From: Chitinophagaceae bacterium
GTDB taxonomy: Bacteria; Bacteroidota; Bacteroidia; Chitinophagales; Chitinophagaceae
Assembly: GCA_947452875.1 (NCBI GenBank)
Contig: CANGEZ010000093.1
Span: forward strand, 1-7,506
Reading direction: 5' to 3'
Length of the DNA stretch: 7,506 bases
Each line of letters starts with the position of its first letter. Position 1 is the first letter of the stretch. The notes beneath the pieces were generated by a model. It worked only from the letters and a program-made list of their open reading frames with translations. It had not been told where the DNA came from and ran no database searches. Shown here in pieces: positions 1 to 6,169 of the stretch. A program made the translations under genes and the position numbers.

Positions 1-162
1 GAAGGATATTTATTGCAAATTTTCAGCAAACCGCTGGAAGACAGACCTACTTTATTTTTCGAAATCATCCAACGCAAAGGCGCGAAAAGTTTTGGTAAAG
101 GTAACTTTAAAGCCTTGTTTGAAGCATTGGAAAGAGAGCAGGGAATGAGAGGTAATTTGTAG
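1..162 (+). CDS. hppD: 4-hydroxyphenylpyruvate dioxygenase, C-terminal 53 residues (5' end outside window)
   Basis: This is the end of a non-heme Fe(II) dioxygenase that converts 4-hydroxyphenylpyruvate to homogentisate in cytoplasmic tyrosine catabolism. The frame is open from base 1 and ends at a TAG at 160-162. The visible 53 residues begin EGYLLQIFSKPLEDRPT and contain FFEIIQRKGAKSFGKGNF. The Glu in FFEIIQR is the third iron ligand in this family (two His ligands lie upstream). The following FGKGNF and LFEALEREQ form the C-terminal helix that covers the active site. The family normally ends a few residues after this helix, so the C-terminus looks intact and only the front is cut off by the window edge. 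The related hydroxymandelate synthase shares the fold, but the FGKGNFKALFEA-type tail favours HPPD. Nothing downstream looks like a partner gene, and no T-rich terminator follows. Confidence 0.93.
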   Translation, partial: EGYLLQIFSKPLEDRPTLFFEIIQRKGAKSFGKGNFKALFEALEREQGMRGNL

Positions 163-207
163 GTTGTCAGTTGATTGTGAATTTTGTGTGGAAATAAGAA
201 TAAGGTG

Positions 208-261
208 TGCTGGATAGGCTAGATAGGCTGGATAAGCTAGATAGGCTAGATAAGCTAGATA
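208..261. repeat. Six-copy 9-bp tandem repeat (minisatellite), consensus RGCTRGATA
   Basis: Six consecutive 9-base units fill 208-261 exactly: tgctggata, ggctagata, ggctggata, agctagata, ggctagata, agctagata. Variation is confined to the first base of the unit and to the fifth (a or g), and most units contain the palindrome CTAG. The array lies between the HPPD stop and the upstream region of the YafK-like gene. Its edges carry loosely inverted sequence (aaggtgtgct on the left, agccacactt on the right). The period is three codons, but two of the three forward frames contain stops in the repeat. A non-coding slippage-prone array is the simplest reading; any function is unknown. Confidence 0.9.
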
Positions 262-274
262 GCCACACTTCTCA

Positions 275-300
275 GCAATGTCTCCCGTAAGGGACGTTGC
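275..300. repeat. Stem-loop (10-bp stem, 6-nt loop), possible dispersed palindromic element
   Basis: The arms at 275-284 (gcaatgtctc) and 291-300 (gggacgttgc) pair over 10 positions, counting two G-T(U) wobbles, around the loop ccgtaa. The plus strand continues with an A-run (gtaaaaaaag), not a T-run, and no A-run precedes it to give a T-tract on the minus strand. A Rho-independent terminator is therefore not supported in either direction. It lies 14 bases after the 9-bp repeat array. Its GC-rich palindromic form in an AT-rich spacer resembles REP-type intergenic elements, but that is inference. Confidence 0.55.
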
Positions 301-337
301 GTAAAAAAAGGATGTCTAGATTAATGAATTCTAAAAT

Positions 338-370
338 CTTTCTCTCTAAATAATAATTCGTAGAGAAAAG
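338..370 (+). other. Stem-loop just upstream of the YafK-like gene
   Basis: Bases 338-348 (ctttctctcta) pair with 361-370 (tagagaaaag) over 10 Watson-Crick pairs if C342 is bulged out. The loop is a 12-nt AT-rich segment, 349-360. The hairpin ends 15 bases before the start codon at 386. It is followed by cgtttta, a T-run too short for a good terminator. It could be a 5'-leader hairpin of the YafK-like gene, a weak end signal for the upstream transcript, or chance in AT-rich DNA. Confidence 0.35.
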
Positions 371-385
371 CGTTTTATACCTGTT

Positions 386-1153
386 ATGAAAAACTTGAAA
401 ATTAAATATCCGATTCTATTGGTTTTCAGCATTATGCTGTCAACTTTTGCATTTTCACAATATGCCTATTTTGGCGACAACAAAGCGGCTTACCGTTTGG
501 CAGCTATGTTATCCAGAACTGAAGATTCAGTAATCAAACAATTTCAGAATAAAAAACTTAACTGGCCCCCTACATCTATTTATATCAGATCGTTTAAATA
601 CGATCGTCAACTCGAAGTTTGGGTAAAAGCTGATTCATCTAATAAATTCAGATTATTTAAATCTTATAAAATTTGCATGCAAAGCGGTACTATGGGGCCA
701 AAAAGAATGGAGGGTGATTATCAAGTACCAGAAGGATTTTATCATGTAAACGAATTCAACCCTAACAGTAATTATCATTTATCTCTAGGCATCAATTACC
801 CTAATGCATCAGACAGAATTTTAAGTGATTCTGTAAAACCTGGTGGATCCATCTATATCCATGGAAATTGTGTTTCTACTGGTTGCATTGCCATTACCGA
901 TGAACCCATTGAAGAATTGTATGTGATTGCTTCGGCGGCAAAATCTCAAGGACAAGAATTTATACCGGTACATATCTTTCCGGTGAGATACAACAACCAT
1001 ACTTCACTTGAGTATTTGAACAATACCATCAAAGACAATGCTTATTTACAGCATTTCAATAAAAACATCCGCGAAGTGTTCGATTATTTTGAATTCAACA
1101 AAGAACTACCTGTAATTCTGGTAAACAGAAGAGGTGAATACGTTGTCAATTAG
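386..1153 (+). CDS. Exported YafK/DpaA-like L,D-transpeptidase-fold (YkuD) protein
   Basis: This is a periplasmic murein-active enzyme with a catalytic cysteine. Residues 1-24 form a Sec signal peptide (basic MKNLKIK, hydrophobic core, probable cleavage after FAFS before Gln25) with no lipobox. The YafK subgroup stretch at about 104-120 reads GPKRMEGDYQVPEGFYH. The catalytic segment at 158-170 is IHGNCVSTGCIAI, with His159, Ser164, Gly166 and the nucleophile Cys167. The length of 255 residues is normal for the subgroup. In E. coli, YafK (DpaA/LdtF) cuts the link between peptidoglycan and Braun lipoprotein, while other YkuD proteins form 3-3 crosslinks. Bacteroidota generally lack Lpp, so the actual substrate here is open. 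The start sits directly before the signal peptide and has no Shine-Dalgarno sequence. The gene is flanked by the repeat-bearing spacer and, at its end, by convergent aspartokinase with one base between the stops. Confidence 0.88.
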   Translation: MKNLKIKYPILLVFSIMLSTFAFSQYAYFGDNKAAYRLAAMLSRTEDSVIKQFQNKKLNWPPTSIYIRSFKYDRQLEVWVKADSSNKFRLFKSYKICMQSGTMGPKRMEGDYQVPEGFYHVNEFNPNSNYHLSLGINYPNASDRILSDSVKPGGSIYIHGNCVSTGCIAITDEPIEELYVIASAAKSQGQEFIPVHIFPVRYNNHTSLEYLNNTIKDNAYLQHFNKNIREVFDYFEFNKELPVILVNRRGEYVVN

Positions 1154-1154
1154 A

Positions 1155-2417
1155 TTATCTCATAATCATCTGAACAGTTGTTACCGTTTTCTGTTCGAGT
1201 AAGATTTGTTTTCCTTTTGTTAGGGTATCGATTTTTTCTTCTGTGTAATGTCTAATGGTAAGCATCGATAAATTCCTTTCTAGTTCCACATCAAATATAG
1301 ATGAAGCTGCGGCTGCTAGCTGATCGATTTTTTCGGCATGGTCGTCGAAACAACAGATTAATGAAATCGCCGTGTGCTGAGATACATTTGGGCGCAATCT
1401 TATTTGTTGGAATAATTCATGCAACTCCTGAACAGGCTTGTCATCCACAAAAGAAAAATCCTTCGATTTAAACTGAATCATCACTTGCTTTTCCTTGTTT
1501 ACAATTATTGGCGGAAGATTTTTACTTATGGCCTTGCTAATCACGGTTCCTTGTAAACTGGGGTCGAGAAAGCTTTTCACCAATAAAGGAATGTTTTTAT
1601 TTTGAAGTGGCTTGATGGTTTTAGGATGAATTACCTGAGCACCATAGTAAGCCATTTCAATCACTTCGGTGAAACTCAATTCATGTAAAATAGAAGCATC
1701 TGGATATTTTTTAGGATCAGCACTCATTACCGCATCTACATCTTTCCAAATGGTTACGGATTCTCCATTAAGCAAATTGGCAAAAATGGCTGCGGAATAA
1801 TCACTGCCTTCTCTTCCTAAAGTAGTGCTTTCATTTTCATCCGTAGCACCAATAAAACCTTGCGTGATGACCACATCGAATTCTTCAAAAAGTGGCAACA
1901 CTGAATCTTTAACACGGTTGTCGGTATATTCCCAATCAATAGCTGCATCTCTGAAATTATCATCGGTTCGGATGATGTCTCTCACATCCAGCCATTTTGC
2001 TTTTGACTTTTGTTCTTCCAGATAATGACACAAAATGCTGCTGCTGAACAATTCGCCGCAACAAACAATTTGGTCGTAATAATAGTCGTAATGTCTTACC
2101 GGTTTATCGTGTAGCAACCATTCGATTTCTGTAAATAAATCTTTGAGCTTGTTTTCAGAAGCTTGCCAATGGGTAACATTCAGGTATTTCACCAAATCAA
2201 GGTGATTGTTTTTCAATTGTTCAAAAAGTTTCAATGCCTCTTCTTTGCGACCTTCAAAATAAGCATTCACAATGGTTTCAAGCGCATTGGTGGTTTTGCC
2301 CATGGCAGAAATAACAATCAATAATTTTTCACCGGAAAATGATTGAATGATGTTTGCTGTATTTTTAAATCTATCTGCACTATTGATGCTGGCGCCGCCA
2401 AATTTGAAAACCTTCAT
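1155..2417 (-). CDS. lysC: Aspartate kinase (monofunctional aspartokinase)
   Basis: This cytoplasmic enzyme phosphorylates L-aspartate with ATP, the first step toward lysine/diaminopimelate, threonine and methionine. The amino-acid-kinase domain covers about residues 1-290. It shows KFGGAS at 5-10 (often KFGGTS elsewhere), CGELFSS at 120-126, TQGFIGAT at 185-192, TTLGREGSDYSAA at 198-210, WKDVDAVMSADP at 224-235, and GAQVIHPKTIKP at 259-270. Residues about 310-420 fit the regulatory ACT region (VMIQFKSKDFSF, then a second beta-rich stretch ending VTTVQMIMR). The protein is 420 residues with no homoserine dehydrogenase fused, so it is not the ThrA/MetL type. Which end product inhibits it cannot be read from the sequence, and the symbol lysC is used generically. 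The start ATG follows an A-rich leader (taaacgtaaataa). The gene is divergent from fbp and convergent with the YafK-like gene. Confidence 0.93.
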   Translation of the reverse strand: MKVFKFGGASINSADRFKNTANIIQSFSGEKLLIVISAMGKTTNALETIVNAYFEGRKEEALKLFEQLKNNHLDLVKYLNVTHWQASENKLKDLFTEIEWLLHDKPVRHYDYYYDQIVCCGELFSSSILCHYLEEQKSKAKWLDVRDIIRTDDNFRDAAIDWEYTDNRVKDSVLPLFEEFDVVITQGFIGATDENESTTLGREGSDYSAAIFANLLNGESVTIWKDVDAVMSADPKKYPDASILHELSFTEVIEMAYYGAQVIHPKTIKPLQNKNIPLLVKSFLDPSLQGTVISKAISKNLPPIIVNKEKQVMIQFKSKDFSFVDDKPVQELHELFQQIRLRPNVSQHTAISLICCFDDHAEKIDQLAAAASSIFDVELERNLSMLTIRHYTEEKIDTLTKGKQILLEQKTVTTVQMIMR

Positions 2418-2532
2418 TTATTTACGTTTAGCTGATGTGAAATAATTGACTTCTGTTAAACTAAAAAAGAGATTATAGCTTACTTTTACAACTGCAAATC
2501 TAACTTCGTTCATTGTAATCTTAAAAAGTTTT
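2418..2532. promoter_or_regulatory. Divergent intergenic promoter region between aspartokinase and fbp
   Basis: These 115 bases must hold the promoters of two divergent genes. Against the Bacteroidota consensus (-33 TTTG, -7 TAnnTTTG), the plus strand shows TACTTTTA at 2481-2488 and TAACTTCG at 2501-2508. Each is one base from the -7 consensus, and neither has a clear TTTG upstream. On the minus strand, TTTG (complement of 2495-2498) lies 17 bases before TATAATCT, which begins at the complement of 2477, a plausible but imperfect aspartokinase promoter. No operator, attenuator or riboswitch-like fold is evident. Placing promoters here is secure from the gene layout; the exact boxes are tentative. 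Confidence 0.45.
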
Positions 2533-3537
2533 ATGGTTATCAACAGAAAAATTCAAACCCTTGATGAGTTTACTATTCAGCAGATGAGGGATTTCCCAAA
2601 TGCAACCGGTGAATTGGCTGGATTATTAAGAGATATTGGACTTGCCGCAAAAAGGGTTCATGTTGAAGTAAATAAAGCAGGATTGGTAGATATTCTGGGA
2701 GATGCCGGAACGATGAACGTACAAGGCGAAGAAGTAAAGAAAATGGACATTTTTGCCAATAACCAATTTATGGGTGTATTAGGTCATGGTATTAGTTGCG
2801 CCGGAATTGGTTCTGAAGAAATGGATGATATCGTGGTATTCGAAGATGAAATCAGCAAGCAATCTAAATATGTATGTTTGTTTGATCCTTTAGATGGCAG
2901 TGCCAACATCGATGTGAATGTTTCAATTGGAACGATATTCAGTGTGTTTCGTCGTGTGAGTGAACTGGGCAAACCTGCACAAAAAGAAGATTTCTTACAA
3001 CAAGGCATTAAGCAAGTAGCGGCGGGATATATCATTTACGGCTCTTCCACTATGTTGGTATATGCTACTAGAAGAGGCTGTAACGGATTTACTTTAGATC
3101 AATCTATCGGAGAATTTACATTAAGTCATCCTGATATCAAATGCCCAGAAACCGGAAGAATCTATTCTGCGAATTATGGCAATTATTTTCAGTATGCTGA
3201 GAAAGTACAGAAATACCTAACCATTTGTCAGCAGAAAACGAAAGCTGATGGCGGTCCATACACGCAAAGATATATCGGAAGTATGGTGGCTGATGTGCAT
3301 CGCAATCTTATCAAAGGCGGCATCTTCATGTATCCGGCTACAATCGATAAACCCAAAGGCAAACTCAGGTTATTATATGAATGCAATCCATTTGCTTTCA
3401 TTGTTGAAATTGCTGGTGGTAAAGCCACAAACGGTACACAAAGAATTCTTGAAATACAACCAACAGAAATTCACCAGCGAACTTCATTTTTTATCGGCAG
3501 TAAGCTGATGATGGAAGAATATGAAAACACTATATAA
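2533..3537 (+). CDS. fbp: Class I fructose-1,6-bisphosphatase
   Basis: This enzyme hydrolyses fructose 1,6-bisphosphate to fructose 6-phosphate, a committed step of gluconeogenesis in the cytoplasm, using divalent metal ions. The metal site FDPLDGSANID is at residues 117-127 (usual form DGSSNID), with acidic Glu95-Glu96 upstream. RYIGSMVADVHRNL at 246-259 supplies substrate-binding residues. The C-terminal signature GKLRLLYECNPFAF at 276-289 has the metal-ligand Glu283; Phe follows the Pro, where the usual pattern has an aliphatic residue. Residues matching the AMP inhibitory site of the animal enzyme are visible (Thr25-Gly26-Glu27 and Lys112-Tyr113), suggesting but not proving AMP inhibition. 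The length of 334 residues is full family length. The ATG follows ttaaaaagtttt, with no Shine-Dalgarno sequence. It heads a run of five same-strand genes; the ABC ATPase begins three bases after its stop. Confidence 0.96.
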   Translation: MVINRKIQTLDEFTIQQMRDFPNATGELAGLLRDIGLAAKRVHVEVNKAGLVDILGDAGTMNVQGEEVKKMDIFANNQFMGVLGHGISCAGIGSEEMDDIVVFEDEISKQSKYVCLFDPLDGSANIDVNVSIGTIFSVFRRVSELGKPAQKEDFLQQGIKQVAAGYIIYGSSTMLVYATRRGCNGFTLDQSIGEFTLSHPDIKCPETGRIYSANYGNYFQYAEKVQKYLTICQQKTKADGGPYTQRYIGSMVADVHRNLIKGGIFMYPATIDKPKGKLRLLYECNPFAFIVEIAGGKATNGTQRILEIQPTEIHQRTSFFIGSKLMMEEYENTI

Positions 3538-3540
3538 AAA

Positions 3541-4317
3541 ATGAATGCAGGTACCATGAAAAAAAAGATTATTTCAGTTATAGACCTCGTAAAAAATTAT
3601 GGCGATTTTAAGGCGGTGAAATCCATTTCATTCGACGTATATGAAGGAGAGATTTTTGGTTTGCTCGGTCCCAATGGCGCAGGTAAATCAACAACACTTG
3701 AAATTATTGAAACATTACGCTCGAAAACATCAGGACAAATCATTGTTGATGGAATTGACCTTGATAAAGATCCATCGTCCATTAAAAAAATGATTGGCGT
3801 GCAATTGCAAACTTCTGGTTTTTATCCAGGATTGAATCTGGTGGAACTGATAAAATTATTCGGCGGATTGTATAATAGAGAAGTAGATCCAATGGCCTTG
3901 CTTAAAAAAGTAAACCTCGTTGATAAAGCCAAAAATAAAAGTAAAGAGCTGAGTGGCGGACAAAGGCAGCGTTTTTCCATTGCAACAACACTCATCAATA
4001 ATCCCAAAATTATCTTCTTAGATGAACCGACCACAGGACTAGATCCTCAGGCTAGAAGAAACCTCTGGGATTTGATTCGCGAAATCAGAGACAATGGCAC
4101 TACCGTAATCATCACTACACATTATATGGATGAGGCAGAACAGCTCTGCGACAGAATCGCCATTATGGATGAAGGCCGCATTATCAAGCTTGATTCACCA
4201 GATAAAATGATTGATGAGCTTGTTGAAAGCGGTTTTGAAAGGCCCAAACAAGTTAAAGCTGCCAATCTGGAAGATGTTTTCATACATTTAACCGGCAAAG
4301 AGATGAGAGATGAATAA
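3541..4317 (+). CDS. ABC transporter ATP-binding protein, ABC-2 (DrrA/CcmA/NodI-like) exporter type
   Basis: This is the nucleotide-binding subunit of an ATP-driven exporter, bound to the inner face of the membrane. All ATPase motifs are present: Walker A GPNGAGKST at 43-51, Q-loop near Gln90, signature LSGGQRQR at 137-144, Walker B IIFLDEP at 157-163, D-loop GLDP at 166-169, and switch His195 in ITTHYMDEAEQ. The tail NLEDVFIHLTGKEMRD is typical of drug- and polysaccharide-type ABC-2 exporters. There is no transmembrane segment, so a separate permease is required. None follows, which is unusual for this class (see the short frame at 4310). The substrate is unknown. The start is uncertain: ATG 3541 follows fbp by three bases, while ATG 3556 (Met6, giving MKKKIISVIDLVKNYG) would suit the usual family start and has a weak agg upstream. 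Confidence 0.93.
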   Translation: MNAGTMKKKIISVIDLVKNYGDFKAVKSISFDVYEGEIFGLLGPNGAGKSTTLEIIETLRSKTSGQIIVDGIDLDKDPSSIKKMIGVQLQTSGFYPGLNLVELIKLFGGLYNREVDPMALLKKVNLVDKAKNKSKELSGGQRQRFSIATTLINNPKIIFLDEPTTGLDPQARRNLWDLIREIRDNGTTVIITTHYMDEAEQLCDRIAIMDEGRIIKLDSPDKMIDELVESGFERPKQVKAANLEDVFIHLTGKEMRDE

Positions 4318-4345
4318 AGTTCTGTTTATTTGCAAAATATTTTAA
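4310..4345 (+). pseudogene. 11-codon frame overlapping the ABC ATPase stop; possible remnant of a lost permease gene
   Basis: An ATG at 4310 overlaps the last eight bases of the ATPase gene (atgaataa) and reads MNKVLFICKIF before a TAA at 4343-4345. Start-within-stop overlap of this kind is the usual arrangement of an ABC-2 permease behind its ATPase. The peptide resembles the Lys-then-hydrophobic N-terminus with which such permeases begin. No further permease-like coding follows: 16 bases after its stop the FKBP gene starts. Seen: the frame, the overlap and the missing permease. Inferred: a deletion removed the permease and left its first codons. A chance 11-codon frame cannot be excluded. 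Confidence 0.25.
4325..4332 (+). promoter_or_regulatory. Possible -7 box before the FKBP gene
   Basis: TTTATTTG differs from the Bacteroidota -7 consensus TAnnTTTG at one conserved base. It would place a transcription start roughly 20-25 bases before the FKBP start at 4362, in an AT-rich leader. No convincing -33 TTTG was found at the expected distance upstream. It could let the FKBP, DinB and Nudix genes be transcribed separately from fbp and the ATPase. Confidence 0.25.
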
Positions 4346-4361
4346 AACAAAAATCAATATA

Positions 4362-5090
4362 ATGAAGAAGTTATTTTTATGTTTCTTGGCAAGTGCTTTA
4401 TTAGTAAATGTGTCATTTGCACAAGGGAAAAAATCTCAGGATAAAAAAGCAACTGAGCCTGCAAAATTTGAATTAAAAAATGGAATCGATAGTTTCAGTT
4501 ATGCTGCAGGTGTAAGCATTGGTCAAAATATGAAAGACCAAGGCATTGCAGATTTGAATCTTGAGGCTATGTTTAAAGCTTTTGAAGATATATTTAAAGG
4601 AAACCCAACTATATTAAATAAAGAACAAGCGAATATGACGTTACAAGAAAAATTACAAGAGTTCGCTAAAAAGAAAGGCGAAGGTGAAAAAGCAAAATGC
4701 CAACAATTTTTAGACAACAATAAAAAAAGACCAGGTGTCATTTCTTTGCCTAATGGTTTGCAATATGAAATCATGACTGCAGGTGAAGCCAATGGCATGA
4801 AACCAACTCCAGTTGATACCGTAGTTGTTGATTATGTAGGAACATTAATCGACGGAACTGAATTTGATAATTCTATCAAAAGAGGCGAACCTGCTAGTTT
4901 TCCTTTGGGAGGTGTGATCAGAGGTTGGACAGAAATTTTACAATTGATGACCAAAGGTGCACATTGGAAAGTTTATATTCCAAGTGAATTGGGTTATGGT
5001 GAAAGAGGCGCTGGTGGTGCTATTCCTCCAAACGCGGCATTAATTTTTGAAATTACTTTAAGAGAAATCAAACCTGCTGTTACAAAATAA
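4362..5090 (+). CDS. Exported FKBP-type peptidyl-prolyl cis-trans isomerase (Mip/FkpA-like)
   Basis: This is a periplasmic folding helper that catalyses cis-trans isomerisation of X-Pro bonds. Residues 1-20 form a signal peptide with cleavage after VSFA before Gln21; Cys7 is too early for a lipobox. Residues about 21-36 are a charged linker. Residues about 43-125 form the helical N-terminal domain of Mip/FkpA dimers (DSFSYAAGVSIGQNMKDQG, then a Lys/Glu-rich helix). The FKBP domain covers about 130-236. Recognisable pocket residues are Tyr158, Phe168-Asp169, Val185-Ile186, Trp189, Tyr212 and Phe229, within FDNS, GVIRGWTE, LGYGERGAGGAIPP and LIFEITL. The domain is complete and all key positions are conserved, so it is probably active. 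Its stop codon shares one base with the next start (TAATG), implying translational coupling to the DinB-like gene. Confidence 0.93.
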   Translation: MKKLFLCFLASALLVNVSFAQGKKSQDKKATEPAKFELKNGIDSFSYAAGVSIGQNMKDQGIADLNLEAMFKAFEDIFKGNPTILNKEQANMTLQEKLQEFAKKKGEGEKAKCQQFLDNNKKRPGVISLPNGLQYEIMTAGEANGMKPTPVDTVVVDYVGTLIDGTEFDNSIKRGEPASFPLGGVIRGWTEILQLMTKGAHWKVYIPSELGYGERGAGGAIPPNAALIFEITLREIKPAVTK

Positions 5091-5614
5091 TGGATCCAAT
5101 CATTTATCCCATAGGGAAGTTTATCGAGCAACCTTACTCCGAACATGAATTACGAGACAGGTTGCTCGATATTCGTTTTATGACTCAATCGCTTGAGCTT
5201 ACTGTTTCCAACCTCGACGCATTTCAATTGGATACTCCTTATAGAGAGGGTAGTTGGACAGTAAAACAAGTAGTGCATCATTTGGCGGATAGCCATATGA
5301 ATGCATTCATTCGTTGTAAATTGGCCATTACGGAAGACAATCCTACTATCAGACCTTACGACCAAAACACTTGGGTGAATACTCCTGATGCAGCCAATGT
5401 TCCTATCAATGTGTCCATTACATTATTGCACGCTTTACATTTGAGATGGCATGAATTGTTTATGAATCTGAATGAGAAAGATTTTGAAAGAACGATGATG
5501 CATCCGGAATACAAAAGACAAATGTCGCTTTGGTTTATACTCGGTTTATATGCCTGGCATGGCAAACATCATATCGCTCAAGTACAGGCATTAAAGGACC
5601 GCATGAGCTGGTAA
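5090..5614 (+). CDS. DinB/YfiT-like putative metal-dependent enzyme (bacillithiol-transferase-related family)
   Basis: This is a 174-residue cytoplasmic four-helix-bundle protein of the DinB superfamily, closest in appearance to Bacillus YfiT (BstA). Conserved stretches are YPIGKF at 6-11, DTPYREGSWTVKQVVHHLADSHMN at 48-71, LTEDNPTI-type sequence at 78-87 (LAITEDNPTI), FERTMMHPEY at 132-141, and LYAWHGKHH at 153-161. His64, His157 and His161 have the spacing expected of the three-histidine metal site in this fold. YfiT-type proteins were described as metal-dependent hydrolases and related enzymes as thiol S-transferases that conjugate bacillithiol to electrophiles. Whether this organism makes bacillithiol is not shown, so the substrate is uncertain. 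There is no signal peptide. The start overlaps the FKBP stop by one base, and the Nudix gene follows after nine bases. Confidence 0.85.
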   Translation: MDPIIYPIGKFIEQPYSEHELRDRLLDIRFMTQSLELTVSNLDAFQLDTPYREGSWTVKQVVHHLADSHMNAFIRCKLAITEDNPTIRPYDQNTWVNTPDAANVPINVSITLLHALHLRWHELFMNLNEKDFERTMMHPEYKRQMSLWFILGLYAWHGKHHIAQVQALKDRMSW

Positions 5615-5623
5615 TTTTTTCTT

Positions 5624-6169
5624 ATGGATGTAAAAATTATTTCATCGACGTATATCAATAAGCACCAGTATTTTACTGCACGTCAAGATGCATATCAATT
5701 GGCTTCCGGAAAAATTGTAGATCCTTATTTTGTCGTGGAACTTCCTGAAAGCGCTACAGCCATGGCCGTTACAGCTGACAATCAAATTTTATTGGTGAAA
5801 CAATATCGTCATCCTGTGCAGCAATATTCTATAGAATTGCCCGGTGGATTTATTGATCCTAATGAAAATCCTGATGATGCCATTAAGCGTGAATTACTTG
5901 AAGAGACAGGATATGAATTTGAAGAAGTATTTTATTTGGGAACCACAGCAGCAAATCCCGGTGTGCTGAACAATTTCACCAAACTATTTTTAGCCACAGG
6001 TGGAAGAAAAGTGAAAGCTCAGGAACTCGATGCCAATGAAGAAATTGACATCATGCTAAAGCCCATCGAGGAAGTCAAACAAATGTTACACAACAGTGAA
6101 TTCATCCAAAGCATGCACGCGCTTTGTTTGTTTTATGGGTTTGAAAAATTAAAGTCCTTGGGTTATTGA
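5624..6169 (+). CDS. Nudix hydrolase, ADP-ribose pyrophosphatase type
   Basis: This 181-residue cytoplasmic enzyme probably hydrolyses ADP-ribose or a related nucleoside diphosphate derivative to AMP and a phosphorylated sugar. The Nudix box runs from Gly75 to Tyr97 and fits G-x5-E-x7-R-E-U-x-E-E-x-G-U with Glu81, Arg89, Glu90, Glu93, Glu94 and Gly96; only the last position, Tyr97, departs from the aliphatic rule, which is common in this subgroup. KQYRHPVQQYSIELPGGFID at 59-78 precedes it. Pro112 in AANPGVLNN lies about 16 residues beyond the box, as in ADP-ribose-specific members. The exact substrate remains inference (GDP-mannose or other sugar nucleotides are alternatives). The ATG at 5624 follows tttttctt with no Shine-Dalgarno sequence, nine bases after the DinB-like stop. 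The last seven bases overlap the end of convergent folC. Confidence 0.9.
   Translation: MDVKIISSTYINKHQYFTARQDAYQLASGKIVDPYFVVELPESATAMAVTADNQILLVKQYRHPVQQYSIELPGGFIDPNENPDDAIKRELLEETGYEFEEVFYLGTTAANPGVLNNFTKLFLATGGRKVKAQELDANEEIDIMLKPIEEVKQMLHNSEFIQSMHALCLFYGFEKLKSLGY

Noticed and set aside
207..290. A 27-codon frame from GTG 207 to TAA 288-290 that reads the 9-bp array as repeating Leu-Asp-Arg/Lys.
   Set aside because: The repeat period forces an open frame of this kind. There is no ribosome binding signal, the start is GTG, and the frame ends in the loop of the adjacent palindrome; nothing supports translation.
208..300. The tandem array considered as a CRISPR fragment.
   Set aside because: The units are 9 bases with no spacers between them, and no cas genes are present.
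1172..1196. Inverted repeat gaacag / ctgttc with a 13-base loop near the convergent junction, considered as a terminator.
   Set aside because: The stem is only six pairs with a long loop, no T-run follows on the plus strand, and it lies within the aspartokinase coding end.
2433..2440. The octamer tgatgtga occurs here upstream of aspartokinase and again, inverted, at 7499-7506 upstream of folC; considered as a shared operator.
   Set aside because: The two copies have opposite orientation relative to their genes, and an 8-base match in two AT-rich spacers is not enough to suggest a site.
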